Of a stretch of DNA of 64,000 nucleotides, positions 1 to 10,767 are shown in pieces. Below the pieces are notes generated by a model. It was not told the origin of the DNA. It saw only the letters and a program-made list of their open reading frames with translations, and made no database searches. The stretch is taken from NCBI GenBank assembly GCA_963575745.1, contig CAUYUJ010017960.1, positions 149,001-213,000 on the forward strand. Direction: 5' to 3'. A program made the position numbers and the translations under genes. The DNA comes from Prorocentrum cordatum. Its lineage: Eukaryota; Sar; Dinophyceae; Prorocentrales; Prorocentraceae. The stretch's first letter is position 1; every line of letters begins with the position of its first letter.

Positions 1-19
1 TCCCCCCCCCCCCCCCCCT

Positions 20-72
20 CACGCGCGCACGCATACACGCGCGCGCGCACGCGGGCGCGCGCGCGCGCGCCC
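20..72. repeat. Alternating CA/CG dinucleotide tract
   Basis: Almost strict alternation of pyrimidine and purine (CACGCG, CGCGCG) over about 50 bp. Such tracts are known to favour Z-form DNA; any role here is unknown. Confidence 0.7.
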
Positions 73-1068
73 CGAGGAGCCGCAACGATTCCGAATTGGT
101 AAACAATTCCAACGCGTGGGTTTCCAAATGCTGGACCGCGGGGAAGCATTGTGGAACGCCCGCGCGTCGTCGAAAAGCCGCGCGCCGCCTGCCCCCGCCA
201 TGGAATCGCGCCGCGCGCGCCGCGGAGGCGCGACCCACGCGGCCCCCGAGCCAGGTCCCCACGTGGCCGCCATGGAGCCCATCGCCGCGATGATGTTTCG
301 TTCCGCGGTCGTTGGGCATAGCGCCCGAGCGAACCTCGAAGCGCGCAGCCGTCGAACCGCAGACGGAATCGGCGCGCGCGGCCGGCGAAGCGCCGCGCGC
401 TGCCCCGGCCGCGCGGCCGCTCGTTTGCGCGGGAGAGACACCTCCCAAGCTGATTCACGGTGGAACGCGCCAGCGCGGGACCGATGGACCACGAGGAAGG
501 GCCTCTTCGGGGGCCCTACATGAAGAAGAAGCGCGCGAGCGTGAGCGCTGCATGGGGAATTGGCGGGGCGCGGGGGGCCGTTGGATCTCGCGCCCGCGCA
601 AGTCGAGCAAACTTCGCCCCCGGGGAGCGGGCGCTCGCGGGGCCCGCCGCGGGGGCGGGGGCTGCTGGCACAGACTCTGCCGCAACCGCGGCGAGGGCCT
701 GCTGCGCCCCCTCGGGGGCCATGGCGCGCGGCTGCGCTCGTGGCGGAGAAGAACGACCTGGCGGCAAATGCCGGCGACGAAGCTACAGCGACCGCGGGCG
801 CGGCGGCGCAATCGCGAGCCCCAAGGCAGCGCGGCCCGCCGCGAGGGCATCCTCTCCAGTTGAGCGGGCGCCCGAGGGCGGGCCCAGGCCGCCTCCCCAA
901 CGCCCCCGCCGCCTTTCCGCAACGCCCTCCTTCCCGCCCCCGTTCGGCTACGATGCGGGGCGCGTTTCCGGCCCTGGTCTCGCCCGCTTTCGCTGGCCCC
1001 CCCTTCTGCGGGCGCGCGCCATTCTTACCGCGATTATTTGCACAAGTGAATGAATAATAACAAATCGT

Positions 1069-1215
1069 GCTCAAAATCGCGGGTGGTTTCGTGGGGCCTC
1101 GCATGGGGGCGCGGAATCGTGGCCGAAAATCGCGGGCAAAATCGCGTCCGAAAACGCTGGCAAAATCGCGTTCGGAAGTCGCGGGCGAAATCGCGGGCGC
1201 GGGATCGCGGGCCAG
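1069..1215. repeat. Imperfect AAATCGCG tandem repeat
   Basis: About eight spaced copies of a core close to AAAATCGCGGGC occur in 150 bp, with spacing varying between roughly 12 and 25 bp. Confidence 0.6.
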
Positions 1216-1284
1216 CCTGGCGCGCCGGCGCGCCAAGAAGGCGCGCCCGCGCAACGTTAGCGACGGCAAGGAAAAAAAAAAAGA

Positions 1285-1372
1285 GGGGGCGGCAGCAGCA
1301 GCAGGAAGGCCAGCAGCAGCAGCGGGAAGAACAGAAGAAGAGGAAGCAGCAGCAGAAGAGGAGGACAGAAGG
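1285..1372. repeat. CAG/GAA trinucleotide-rich patch
   Basis: Short runs of CAG and GAA alternate. In one plus frame it reads as Gln/Arg/Glu-rich, but nothing around it supports a gene. Confidence 0.55.
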
Positions 1373-1979
1373 AGTCGTCGAAATTGGCCCGCCAGCTCGT
1401 CGCGCGCCTCACAGCGCACTGGACGTGATTCCCGGGGGGAACTCGCCGGCCCAATGGGCCAGAGGCGCGCGAAGATCTCCGGCCACTGCCTCGCGACATG
1501 TCTACTTCGCCCGCGCGGGGCGGCCCCTATGGGCACCCGGGCGCAGAGTGCCCCGGCCAGGTCGGGCCAGAGATGGTTCCCCTCCCGGGCGCGGCCTTCA
1601 GGCGTCCCAAAGCGATCCAAAAGGGCCCCTAGAGGCGCCCAAGACGGTCCAAGAGGGCCCCGAATCGTCGATCGGTCCGCGACACCCGCAACGGCTTCCA
1701 GACGGCCCGCGACGCGTACAAGACCCCCGAAGAGGCCACCGCGAGCTGAAACGATACGCGAAAACGAGGTGTTGATTTTTTATATAAAAATGTAGCAGAG
1801 AGACGAGGCGGAAACAAACTGGGGGCGACACCGCTCAAATGACGCGCGGAGCCGAGATTGCGCGCGAGCCGCGCGCCGAATGCCCAACGTCGGAACGGGT
1901 CGGCGACCCGGCATCTTCTGAACAAGGAAAAAGCGAAAATCTCAGAGGCAAAACAAAACTTCTGCATCGAAAAGAAAAC

Positions 1980-2430
1980 CTAAGTCGTTGCACCGATCCG
2001 CTTTGGGGGCGCAGCTTCTTGAAGTTTGGCGCGCCGAGCTTCCCCTAATTTCTGGGTCTCAGAAGCGAGGGCGCTCTGGGGGTCCTGCGTGGAGGTTCCC
2101 GGGGAGCGCGCGACGATCGCGGGCTGCCATGTCTTCTGGACCTTGGTGAACCTATGCGCGAGCCTCGCGGAGCCTGCTAACGATTTAGCCTGCCAACAAA
2201 CCCAGGAATACTTGGGCGCCCTGTCGCCATCGGTGATGCCCCCCTCGTAGTCGGCCTGGGTGCCTGCGAAAAACTGCGAAGCTCGATCGCGCCACGCCTG
2301 CGCCAAAGGTTGGTCTTCGCGCCAGGCTAACACTAACTCGCGCACGGCGCGCAAGGCGGCGTCCAGCCGTTGGCGCAAACCTTGGCCAGGGGCAGGAATT
2401 GCCGCGCAACTGCTTGGAGCTGCCGGCAAA
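1980..2430 (-). pseudogene. Endonuclease-reverse transcriptase linker remnant
   Basis: A 149-codon open frame contains AHRFTKVQKTWQP and a Gln/Ala-rich C-terminus. By order and composition it corresponds to the linker between endonuclease and reverse transcriptase in dinoflagellate LINE-like proteins. No palm motif follows downstream. The assignment rests mainly on position after the endonuclease half. Confidence 0.4.
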
Positions 2431-2521
2431 CATGCAGGGCGAAATCAACGGCGACGACCGAGTTAAACTTCTCAGTGAACGCTTGAAAAAGCCACTTCCA
2501 GCAGCGATGATTTGAATATTA

Positions 2522-3200
2522 TCACTTGGATTCCTCGGGCGATAGAAAACTGAAGCCCAAGAAGCTTTTCCTCAATTCCCCATAGCTCCTTCGCCTCCGC
2601 GCCTGGCACTCGGCGATGCTCCACTTCTGCGCAGTCGACGAGATGGCCCCGTGCATTAGAGAGCACCGCCCGTGCAGCAGTGGCGGAATCAAGCAGACTG
2701 AAAGCGATGCCCTGGGCAGCGCGCGCCAAAGCGCCTCCCCGTTGTACCCGCGACGGTGCGGGCCCAAAAGGCGGGTCAACCGGAATACGCTGGTGGGTAC
2801 GACGCACAAGCTTCTCAAGCCGAACCGAATCCCCTCGTACCCGGAGGCAAACGGATCGATATGGTTTACCGCCAAAGACCATCCAGCCGATACCTTAGCC
2901 GTGAGGCGAGCCATCCCTGGGCCTGCGACGAAATAGTCGATGACGCTGTTCGACGATGGGGCGCGGCAGGCGTGGGCCGTCGGGGCCACGAAAATCACGC
3001 CGAGCTTCCGTGGGAACCCAGAACTCTCGCGGACCTCAGGGCGGCCGGGAGTCCAATCGCCTCCCAAGAGAGTGCGGGTCGGATCCGTGATCGACTGGCC
3101 GATGGACTTCAACATTCCCAAATTTGCCTCACCGAGGCCATCCGCAGACTCGGGATAAACCGGAAAGAATGACAGGACAGGCCGAAAAAAAGGAAGTCTA
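2522..3200 (-). pseudogene. C-terminal half of an APE-type endonuclease (LINE)
   Basis: The frame contains LLGGDW followed by VIFVAP, then SSNSVIDYFVAGPGM. These match the GDF/GDW metal-site strand and the S-x-IDYF strand of apurinic/apyrimidinic endonuclease-like domains that nick the target in LINE elements. The N-terminal half with the QE motif is not present between this part and the coiled coil. The frame ends at 2522 with a stop. An isolated half domain should be inactive. Confidence 0.55.
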
Positions 3201-3946
3201 TCAAAATTTTGATGACGCGTTGGCCTGGGTCTCCTTGACAGCCTTCCCCTGGACGACCATGTCCTCCTGCATCTTGGACGGCCTCTGCTGCGCACGTGCA
3301 AGCCCGCGGCCAGTTGCAGTGTGCCTGGTGACGGCGGGCTTGCGCTCAGTGATCGACTTGCGCAGCGCCGTGATCTCAGCCTCCATTTGCGTCTGCGTCG
3401 CAGAGTCGCCCATGGCAGAGCACTTCTTGATGACGCCGAGGGCCTCCTCCAAAGCGTCAGCCTTGGCACGGAAAGCGACCAACTCAGCATCGCCGCCAAG
3501 GGCTGAATCCCCGCCCGCACCATCAGCATCGGGCGGCTTGGGGCGCTCACCGCCTGCTCGGGCGTTGCCACCGCCATGCTGATAGGACAACAGCTGCTCG
3601 ATTTTGTTGGTGAGGGCTGCGAGCTGCTGCTCCATCTTGGACTGCCCAGAACGGGGACCGCGCGCCCAAACGACACGAGGATGACCACCGCTTCTTGGCA
3701 TTGGGCGCGTTCGCCTTGACGCGCGCAGACGCAGCGGACGCGCGACGCCCAGTTCTGATTGCGCCCGCAGTCCGGGCACCCCCATGCCGGGTGGCGCGGA
3801 CCTGCGAGCACCGCTTCGCCCCCATCGCGTCCTGCAGGAACTCGCTGAGAAAACGAAGGTTGAGACCCCTCAAACTGAAATTTACCAAGCCAACAGCCCT
3901 CGGGAGCGACAGCCGCTCTGAAGACTGCTCCCGCAAGCCTAATCAC
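3201..3946 (-). pseudogene. LINE ORF1-like protein: zinc finger plus coiled coil, frame-broken
   Basis: The first frame carries WGCPDCGRNQNWASRVRCVC (about 3784-3725), close to the RanBP2-type finger pattern W-x-C-x2-C...N-W-A-S-R...C, although the last two cysteines are spaced by one residue instead of two. About 20 codons later the coding signal is in another frame, with a heptad-rich stretch beginning SKMEQQLAALTNKIEQLL (near 3640) and a second helical part containing QMEAEITALRKSI. Both halves fit nucleic-acid-binding ORF1 proteins of LINE-like elements. The first frame has no ATG at its upstream limit (3946 is GTG). At least one frame change separates finger and coil. Confidence 0.55.
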
Positions 3947-3963
3947 TCACTGGGCCAGAACGT

Positions 3964-3984
3964 ATTGAGCCAAAATGGATTTGG
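3964..3984 (-). other. Relict dinoflagellate spliced leader (DinoSL)
   Basis: The minus strand contains CCATTTTGGCTCAA, 14 bases identical to the 3' two thirds of the DinoSL; the upstream part is degraded, about 17 of 21 positions agreeing overall. It sits immediately 5' of the ORF1-like region of the damaged LINE. A relict leader implies that the copy was made from trans-spliced mRNA. Confidence 0.65.
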
Positions 3985-3998
3985 AGGACGCAAAGGAT

Positions 3999-4000
3999 GG

Positions 4001-4033
<33 letters not shown>

Positions 4034-4042
4034 CGACGATGA
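3999..4042. repeat. GAT trinucleotide microsatellite
   Basis: About 13 near-perfect GAT units, ending in GAC/GAT. It lies 15 bp upstream of the relict leader of the damaged LINE, so that element may have inserted at a microsatellite. Confidence 0.9.
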
Positions 4043-4169
4043 GGGGGAAAAGGACGGGCAAGAGGAGGAGGAGGACCAGTGCAAACCCAAAACTCATCAA
4101 CAAACTTGGAATACACCATCCCGCAAAGCTCCTTCGTCCTACGACCCTGTAGTGGGTTCATTTCCACTG

Positions 4170-4785
4170 AGGAAGCGTCCCAGTTGAAAACAACTATGCG
4201 AAAATCCTGAGACGCGTCGAAACACCCTTCCCATGACGTCGACGCTACAAGTCAACCTGACTGCTGCGACCTGACGATCATGAACCTTGCCAGGACACCA
4301 TGCCTGGGATTCAACGACCGAGAATCAACGTAACTGTTGTGCCCTGACAGCCCTGAATGGTTCCAACAAAGTTATTCTGAAATGTTAACCATAAGCGGTA
4401 AACACATGTTGAAAAAGGAACCGCCCTCAATCCGCAAACCCCTGGGCAGTTGTTGAAGCGAACGTGCGCGGCGCTGGGGCGAGAACCGAATGTTGAAAAC
4501 GCGCAGCCCTGAACCCGCAAAACTCTTGCAAGCGTTTTGAACGAATGCGCGCGACACACATGTGCGAAGCTCTTGCAGCATTTCAAATGAATGCTCGCGG
4601 CGCTACGGCGAGAGTGGTATGTCGCGAACGACCCACCCTCCATGTGCGAAAATACTGCCAGCTTCCAAGCTTCAGGCCCATGGGAGGCACGGGGGTCACA
4701 AGCGGAACGTCCAGCCTGCACTTCCGACTGGCCGCGGGATAAGACAGGGATGAGTTATGTGTAAGGCAGAGCAATCGAGACTGAG
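4170..4785. repeat. Degenerate ~80-bp repeat in an otherwise gene-free stretch
   Basis: Between about 4405 and 4670 related units recur: CGCAAA(C)..CTTG..., GTTTTGAACGAATGC or TTCAAATGAATGC, and GCGGCGCT.CGGCGAGA. Three partial units can be lined up. I see no coding signal. Confidence 0.45.
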
Positions 4786-5166
4786 GGAGACAAGGAGGAG
4801 GGAGATGAGAAGAAAGGACACGAGGAGGAGGAGAAGGCGGAGGAGGAACGGGAGGACAAAAAGGAGAAATGAAAGGAGGAGGAGGACGCTGAGGAGGAGG
4901 AGGAGGAGGAAAAGGTGGAATGTGAGGCCGACGAGGAAAAAAAAGAGGAATGGGAAGAGGAAAAAGAGGAATGGGAGGAGGAGAAAGAAAAGGAGGAGGA
5001 GGAAGATGAGGAAGAGGAGGAGGAAAAGGAGGAGGAGGCTGAGGAGGAGGAAACAGGAGGAATGGGAGGCGGAGGAGGAAGAGAAGTAGAAGGAGGAAAG
5101 AAGGAGGACAAGGAGGAATGGGAGAAGGAGGAGGAGGAGGGGGACGAGGAGGAGGATGAGGAGCGC
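4786..5166. repeat. GGA/GAA purine tract
   Basis: Almost pure purine strand of about 380 bp, dominated by GGA and GAA triplets with scattered interruptions. Open frames here encode only Arg/Glu/Gly or Pro/Ser runs and should not be taken as genes. Confidence 0.9.
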
Positions 5167-5289
5167 GCGTCACTGCGATGTTGAACTTGTCGAGGCCGGA
5201 GCCGTTGAAGCGTCAGGAGCCACACGCGCGGGCGGGCAGCGCGGCGCGAGACCGTCGGCACGGTCTACACAGCTGGGGAACACGTTCTA

Positions 5290-5725
5290 ACAAACTCAAC
5301 ACGACGAATCGTGAATGATTTGCAGACGGTAACGCCCAAAGAGGACCATCAAGTGATATTCGCCACTCAATGTTGGCAGCGTGCGCAGGCGTGCACCATG
5401 GGCCAGGTCATTGAGATGCCGCACTTTGGCTTGTGGGCCCAGTGGCAACATTGGGAGGCGGATGCCACTTAATGCCCGGGTGCTCTTCCGAGTTGATCCT
5501 TCACAGGGCCGCTGGCGTGGGTGGTTCCACGTTCTGTCTTGCGGTTTCGTTCCCACCGGTCGGATGGCTAACGTGCAGCGCGCAATGCATAAGACACGTT
5601 TTTCGGGCGACGGGCCCCGCCTGGTCTGATTCAACATCTGTTCGGCTTCCATACCTGTGCCACTTTTGTTTGAAACTTTGTTCACGGGGACGTAGAGCCG
5701 TCCGCGGGACCGGCAGTGCGGACAA
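5290..5725. other. Unassigned stretch downstream of the membrane-protein remnant
   Basis: It lies 3' of the stop of the minus-strand membrane-protein remnant and could be its 3' untranslated part. A minus open frame (5946-5296) runs through it without a recognisable domain. Confidence 0.35.
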
Positions 5726-7830
5726 CTAGACCACGCCGATATCGACGTAGTAGGGTTGGACGAGGGCGGCGCGGGCGGGCAGCGCACAACGCACGGCGTC
5801 AGCCATCGTCTGCTGCGTGATCTCGCCGACCAGGGATGATGGCAGGATAACATCACAACGCTCGACAGTAAGGCGGGGGCCCCGCTCGATGCCGACAGAT
5901 CTCTGCAAGTAAGACGGCGAGGTCTGCGCCAACCCAGCACAAGCACGATGCCACAAATCCCTCTGAAAGGAGCCTCCTTTCGAATTTGTCGGCGGCGTCG
6001 GGCCGAAGTGCGCCTGGAAATACACGGCTTGTAGCATGCTCTGCCAGCAATTGTGTGGAGTGGGGCTGCACCTCACGAACGTATGGCATTCCGCTACAAT
6101 CTTGGCCTTGCTGTGCTGCCTGGTGGCGTTCTTGAAATTGGAGTACGCGTCGGTCAGAGCAAAAACGGAGATGGCGACTTCAGACTTCGGCTCGTGAGCC
6201 AACCCCGACGGCGACGCAGAGGTGCAAGGACGTAAAGAGGCCGCGCACGGTGCGCCAGACAACGTCGATGCAGCAGCACTGGTGGCCGCCCCCGGAAGCG
6301 ATGCCGTAGGAGGGGATCGGCACGAGGCACGTCGTGTGGGCGGCCACGGAGAAACCCGAGGAGCGACGGAAGTGAACGATCGGCACAGTGCACTCGCCAG
6401 GCGCGGGCACCGCCGAGACAAAAACGTACAATGACGGTGTCCGACCAAATGCCCAGGACGAACGTCCGAAGCACGCGCAACGCCACCAGGGGCGTCCCTG
6501 GCAGCAGCAGAACCGCCGGCATCAGGGGCACGAGAAGCATGAGCGCAAACATGACATTGAACAGGCACATCTTGTTCAGAGCATTCATGAGGCTGGAGTA
6601 CCAGCCGACGTAGACAAGACTCAGGGAGAGCCGCACGCACACCCTCAGGATAATACTCATCACCATCAGCTTGCACTGATACGCCACCTGCAGCGGCAGC
6701 GTGACAACCTTGAGGATCACACGCGTCACCTGCAGGAAGCACGGGGACGCCACCTGTGGCGGCGGGGCAAACTAGAGGATCACCTTCAGCGCCTGCTGGA
6801 TGCCCTTCAGCAGGTAGGGCGCCAGCGTCGGCTGCACAACCGACGCAATGGGGAGAACAAGGAGCCAGAGCGAGACGGCCACCACCATCGCCCCCAGCGC
6901 GAGGAGAGCCACCGGCAGCACACGGAACTGAGGGAGCGACATCGCGCCTATGAGGGACACGAACACGGTGCAGACTCACCCTTGAACCTCGGTGAGCCCC
7001 GCCCGAAACTTGAAGAGCAAGATGGGCAACAGCAGGCGAATGCACCATCATGAGATTGTAAGGCACGATCATCGAGATCACAAGGATCCGCATCAGGCAG
7101 ACGAGCGGAATGATGCGGAGCGCGGGCATCAGCAGGCGGTTCGCCGCACAGTGTTGCACGCACGTCACCTCGAGCAGCAGCAGCAACCTGCTCCTCGAAC
7201 CCCCACAGCTCGAATGCATATTCGATGTCCCAGTCGAAAGAGGTGTCCACGAAAGATGAAGGCACACAGACTGAGACAGGCTCCTCCAACTGCTTCACGC
7301 CCACATCTCCGATGTCGCCCAAGGGGGCGGAAAACACGGAGCCAAGCGGCACCAAGACGATAATCCAACACATCGAGTATTGCAGTGCAGGAGATGGGGA
7401 GCACTGGAAGGCGCCATGGGAGCGATCAGCTCGTTCGGCCGTAACTCCACCACCACGGGCGGCATATCACCAGGGAGACGAGCAGCATCACCAGAAGCTT
7501 GGCGGAGACGCGGGGAAGGCACAAGAAGAAGTCGATCCAGCTTGAGAGTGTCTGCCGTACCTATGGGTGCTCACCAGCGAGGGCCTCGAAACAGAAGACG
7601 CCACCATAGGGAGACGATTGTTCGCCCGCCCACTCTGTGAATCAACCTGGAGAAGAAACAGGATGAAGGCTGTCTGCAGCATGTAGAATAGCTTGCCGAC
7701 GGGAGTGCGACCGGAATCCATTGACACCTTGCAGAGAGGCTTACCGAGACATTCCACGACAAATATCTTGCATATTTGGTTGAAGGCAGGCGGGTACCAA
7801 GAAGCAAAGGAATCTCGTTCGAGAGCCTCG
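5726..7830 (-). pseudogene. Multi-pass membrane protein remnant, read through repeated frame changes
   Basis: Family not recognised. Following the most protein-like frame on the minus strand gives, in order: a piece with GKLFYMLQTAFILFLLQV (about 7690), a hydrophobic piece with WIDFFLCLPRVSAKLLVMLL (7540-7470), an ATG at 7373 opening MCWIIVLVPLGSVF, an acidic loop with DTSFDWDIEYAFELWGFEEQ, then RLLMPALRIIPLVCLMRILV, RVLPVALLALGAMVVAVSLW and NVMFALMLLVPLMPAVLLLP, then a hydrophilic C-terminus ending ALVQPYYVDIGVV before a stop at 5726. At least six hydrophobic segments are visible. In-frame stops interrupt near 6978 (TGA) and 6772 (TAG). The pieces abut with no room for normal introns, and successive frames always step by +1. 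It may be a processed pseudogene, or a real gene spoiled by assembly insertions. Confidence 0.45.
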
Positions 7831-7837
7831 TGGAATC

Positions 7838-8300
7838 TTGTTTGAAGGCAGGCAGGCACCTGCTGAATGGATCCTCGTTCGAGAGCTCGGCTGCGTCTCT
7901 CGCGTGCCGCCTTGCTTGATCGTGCATGCAGCGTGCACCCAGAACCACCAGCAGCGTTCGCCACCATCGACCTGCGAAGAGCGCGAGGAGTGCGGTCCAC
8001 GGGCCTGGCATGCGGCTCAAGCCAGAACCGCTACGGAGAAGGACGAGGAGGAGGAGGTGGAGGAGGAGGAGGAGGCGCGTGATCCCGAGCGCTGCAGACG
8101 GGACCTGGGCCCACTCGCGCCGTGGCGCAAATATCGCGAGGGGACGTTATTGGCGGTTCTTGCGGGCCTCGCGGGGGCTCGGCGTCTCGAATCCCCGACG
8201 GCTCGAGGTCTCACCCCCCCCCCCAGAACCTCGAGATCACCCTGATTCCCCCCCCCAGCCCAGCCCAGAATCTGCCCCCCATCCCCCCCTCCCTCTCGTC
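7838..8300. other. Gene-free stretch with short GGA run and C-tracts
   Basis: Contains a GAGGAGG run at 8045-8080 and runs of C at 8216-8225 and 8250-8290. No gene is supported. Confidence 0.5.
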
Positions 8301-8330
8301 GAGGAGCCATCACGACGGAAAGTGTTTGGC

Positions 8331-8395
8331 CGTTCACGGCCCCTCGGGGCCGTCACCGCGCCCCCGGGCCATCAAGAAACTACCCGCGGGGCGGA
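8331..8395 (-). repeat. Dispersed family B copy (partial)
   Basis: On the minus strand it matches the family core GACGGTCC.GGGGCC.GGTGAGGGCC.GAGAGGCC seen more fully at 12027-12182 and 32082-32272. Confidence 0.45.
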
Positions 8396-9359
8396 ACAAA
8401 AAGGTCCCCAGGACACGGGGTCCAGACCCGTGGGAGCCACGTCGCGAAGAACAGTCACGACGTGGCGGGTCTGGGACCCAGGCTCGGATGCACCGAAGGG
8501 GAGACCAGGAAGAGGGGGGGATAGCGCATCCTGGCCCGAGGCACGTGCGCGGACGAGGGTGGGCCAGGGGGGACGTCCTGAAGGAAGAAACAGGGCCACG
8601 GAATCTGGGAGACGACGTGCGTGCCCCTGGCCATGCCATGATATCCCCCCCGATTGTCCTCACCCCCTCTTGGACGCCCCCACCAGGCATCCAGCGGCTC
8701 GGGAGAATCTACGGTGGCCACAACGCAAAACACTCAGTACCTGCCTGTACGACGACCCTGTTAGCGTGGCGCTGTGATAGAGGTGCTGACTTTTTTGCTC
8801 AAAAGGCAGATGAGTACCAGGCGCAGGCTGAAAAACGACGCCCGTGCCACTGATACTCATTATCCCTCCCGAGCTGGGCCTCTGGAAGCTGCCTTCAGGC
8901 GCTGGGCCCGCCGAAAAAACAGCGCACGGTGACATACCATCCACGAAGGAGGGGGTCGAGAAGTCTGAGGGCCCAAACCGAGGCGCCGGATGCCTGGAGT
9001 CTGGGGCAGCATAATTCAGTACGCCAGCGCCGATCCTGGCCAGGCCCACTTCGAGGATCGAGGGTGGAGGATCCTTGCGCGTGCTTGGTCCCTACTCAGC
9101 CTCCGCTGTCCGCTGGGGCTCTCTGGAGCCCCGGAGGCCTTCAGAGGCCCTCAAGGGAGAACCTCTGAGACCCGACGTCGTGAAACATAATCAAACACAA
9201 GAAAATAATTACGACCGGAGACCGTAGACACCATCTTCCCGCTACCTTTCCCGAGCCAGATCCATCTGCGGTGGCCCCAGGGCTCGAAACGTGGCGCAGG
9301 CTCCCGGCGCGAACAAAAATAACGGCGCCATGGCTCGGGGTCCAGGGGAGGAAGATAGG
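8396..9359. other. No gene seen
   Basis: GC-rich, with open frames on both strands but none with a recognisable motif. No clear tandem repeat. Confidence 0.4.
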
Positions 9360-9557
9360 AGGCCTGGACACGAGCACCAACACCAACACCAAGGGGGTTG
9401 CCTCAACCGGGGAAAGGTGATCCTGGATGGTGGTGTTGGTGGTAATCTTTCGGCCACCTAAGAAGCCCAAATATTACCACCATCGCCGAGATCGGAATCA
9501 TCTTCCGTCGGTGGAGGCATATCGGCGATACTGGTGTTGGTGTCAACCTCCAGGTCT
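9360..9557. mobile_element. Foldback element, family A, copy 1
   Basis: The 198-bp unit is an inverted repeat over nearly its whole length. The left end AGGCCTGGACACGAGCACCA mirrors the right end, which reads AGACCTGGAGGTTGACACCA on the opposite strand. The arms continue through GTTGCCTC..CCGG.GGAA to a centre containing GGTGGTAAT and ATTACCACC. A second copy lies at 11316-11512. Such non-autonomous foldback elements are moved by a transposase supplied elsewhere; none is visible here. Confidence 0.7.
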
Positions 9558-9749
9558 CCGACAGCAGGCCCAGGTCTCTGTGCACTGGCCCTCCTGGCAG
9601 CGGCATTGGCAGGGCGGGCACGTGCCCCGATCCGGAGCCCAGGACATGCTTCGGCCTCGGCAGCACCAGCCCTGTTGTGCAGTCCTATCATGCTGCCAGA
9701 AGGAGCGCTGACGCAGGAGCGAAGGGGCTCTTCTGATGGGCCCATTTCC

Positions 9750-9843
9750 CACGAGGAGGAGGAGGAGGAGGACCTCATCCTCTCTGTCCCTCTGTCCTAC
9801 ATGTGGTAGTGGTGGTGGAAAATGTGCCCATCATCTTCTGGCC
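9750..9843 (-). mobile_element. Short repeat with GGA-type tail (family C copy)
   Basis: On the minus strand GATGATGGGCACATTTTCCA, ACCACCACTACC and a short GA-rich spacer run into a TCC/GGA tract. Related starts followed by GGA tracts occur at 12336 and 24931, and inverted at 25070. A conserved head plus a simple-repeat tail resembles a SINE or a microsatellite-linked mobile repeat. Confidence 0.45.
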
Positions 9844-10252
9844 GAGGCAAAACGGCCCGGACACCGGAGCCCGTCCTGAGCCCACAAAGCGGTTCAAATC
9901 TCAGCGCCCTGACTGTGGTTCGCGCCCCCCGGGTGTCCGCCCCAGGCGAGTAGCCCCTGCGCCGCTCCGACCGGGAGCGGCCCCCGCGCCGCTCCGACCG
10001 CGAGCGGCCCCTGCGCCGCTCCGACCGCGAGCGGCCCCTGCGCCGCTCCGATCGGGAGCGGCCCCTGCGCCTGTCCGCGCCTCGGGAGCGGCCGCTTCTG
10101 GCCCAGGGCTTGACCACCGTCCCCGTCGACTCCCTCGGGGGGCTGTAGCCTCGGAGGGGACGGCCGGCCACCAGGAAGCTGGAAACACACGCACGCCGCT
10201 GCGGAAGGCTGGCCACGACGAGCGCGTATCCAGCCTCCCGGCCTGCTGCCAC
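9797..10252 (-). CDS. Possible RS-repeat protein exon; 30-bp tandem repeat
   Basis: The 151-codon minus frame contains four consecutive 10-residue units close to GRSRSERRRG, from a 30-bp DNA repeat at about 9955-10090 (core GCGCCGCTCCGACCGCGAGC). Arg-Ser dipeptide repeats are typical of SR-type RNA-splicing and mRNA-handling proteins in the nucleus. No RNA-recognition motif is visible on either side, so this may be one exon, a decayed fragment, or a minisatellite that happens to read as RS in one frame. The other minus frame through the same DNA reads as a Gly/Ala/Arg repeat, which weakens the case. Confidence 0.3.
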   Translation of the reverse strand: MAAGREAGYALVVASLPQRRACVSSFLVAGRPLRGYSPPRESTGTVVKPWARSGRSRGADRRRGRSRSERRRGRSRSERRRGRSRSERRGGRSRSERRRGYSPGADTRGARTTVRALRFEPLCGLRTGSGVRAVLPRPEDDGHIFHHHYHM

Positions 10253-10767
10253 GAAGAACTGGCCCGAGCGCCTCCTGGGCCGAGGACTGGCGCGCGGAGC
10301 CTCCTAGCCCAGGCCAGGGAGGCCCCACGCACCAGCCCCTGGACCCAGGAAGGGCCTGGCCTTTGCTGAAGCAAGCACTGACCGTCCTGGCATTCCTGTA
10401 GGCCTACCAGGAAGTGCCCAGAATTGTCGGATAACAACCGCACTGCTCTTAGAGCATAAAATCTTGGTATTCGCACGGCCATCTCAGGTCCTGGCAGCCG
10501 CCTATGCGCCTCGCCACTGCTTGAACATCGCTGGCGCAAGCAGTGCCCAAACATGCGATGCTCAGATTTGTTCAATACGTAGTCCCCCGAAGCCCTGGCC
10601 CTCTCCCCTGGATCAGTTTAGTCATCCAGCGTCGCTGTTTGACAGTCCCGCGACCGAGCAGGCCCTCAGAAGGCCGAGAGCGGCCGTCGTGAGTTCTGCT
10701 GCGACGCGAGCTCGTCTGGGGACGCCTCGCCACTGCCTAGCAACTGCTGGCGCCAGCGGTGCCGCCG
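10253..10767. other. No gene seen
   Basis: Mixed sequence without a recognisable domain, tandem array or inverted repeat. Confidence 0.4.

Larger units (their letters stand above)
1..1795. other. GC-rich region, no supported gene
   Basis: Long open frames exist on both strands (for example 19-1620 minus) but none shows a recognisable domain, and very high GC removes stop codons by chance. The stretch holds a CA/CG alternating tract at 20-72, an imperfect AAATCGCG repeat near 1069-1215 and a CAG/GAA-rich patch at 1285-1370. I see no RNA gene or promoter. Confidence 0.5.
1980..3984 (-). mobile_element. LINE-like retroelement, damaged, with relict DinoSL at its 5' end
   Basis: Read on the minus strand the order is: relict leader (3984-3964), zinc finger, coiled coil, C-terminal half of an APE-type endonuclease, then a linker of the kind that precedes reverse transcriptase in dinoflagellate LINE-like elements. 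The N-terminal half of the endonuclease is missing: only about 45 residues separate the coiled-coil frame from the GGDW motif, where roughly 150 would be expected. No reverse transcriptase motif follows the linker at 1980. The copy is therefore deleted internally and at its 3' side, unlike usual 5'-truncated LINE copies. Upstream of the leader lies a GAT microsatellite. Confidence 0.6.

Noticed and set aside
19-1620. 533-codon minus open frame
   Set aside because: Very GC-rich DNA has few stop codons; the product is Arg/Ala/Pro-rich without a domain, and overlapping frames on the other strand are equally long.
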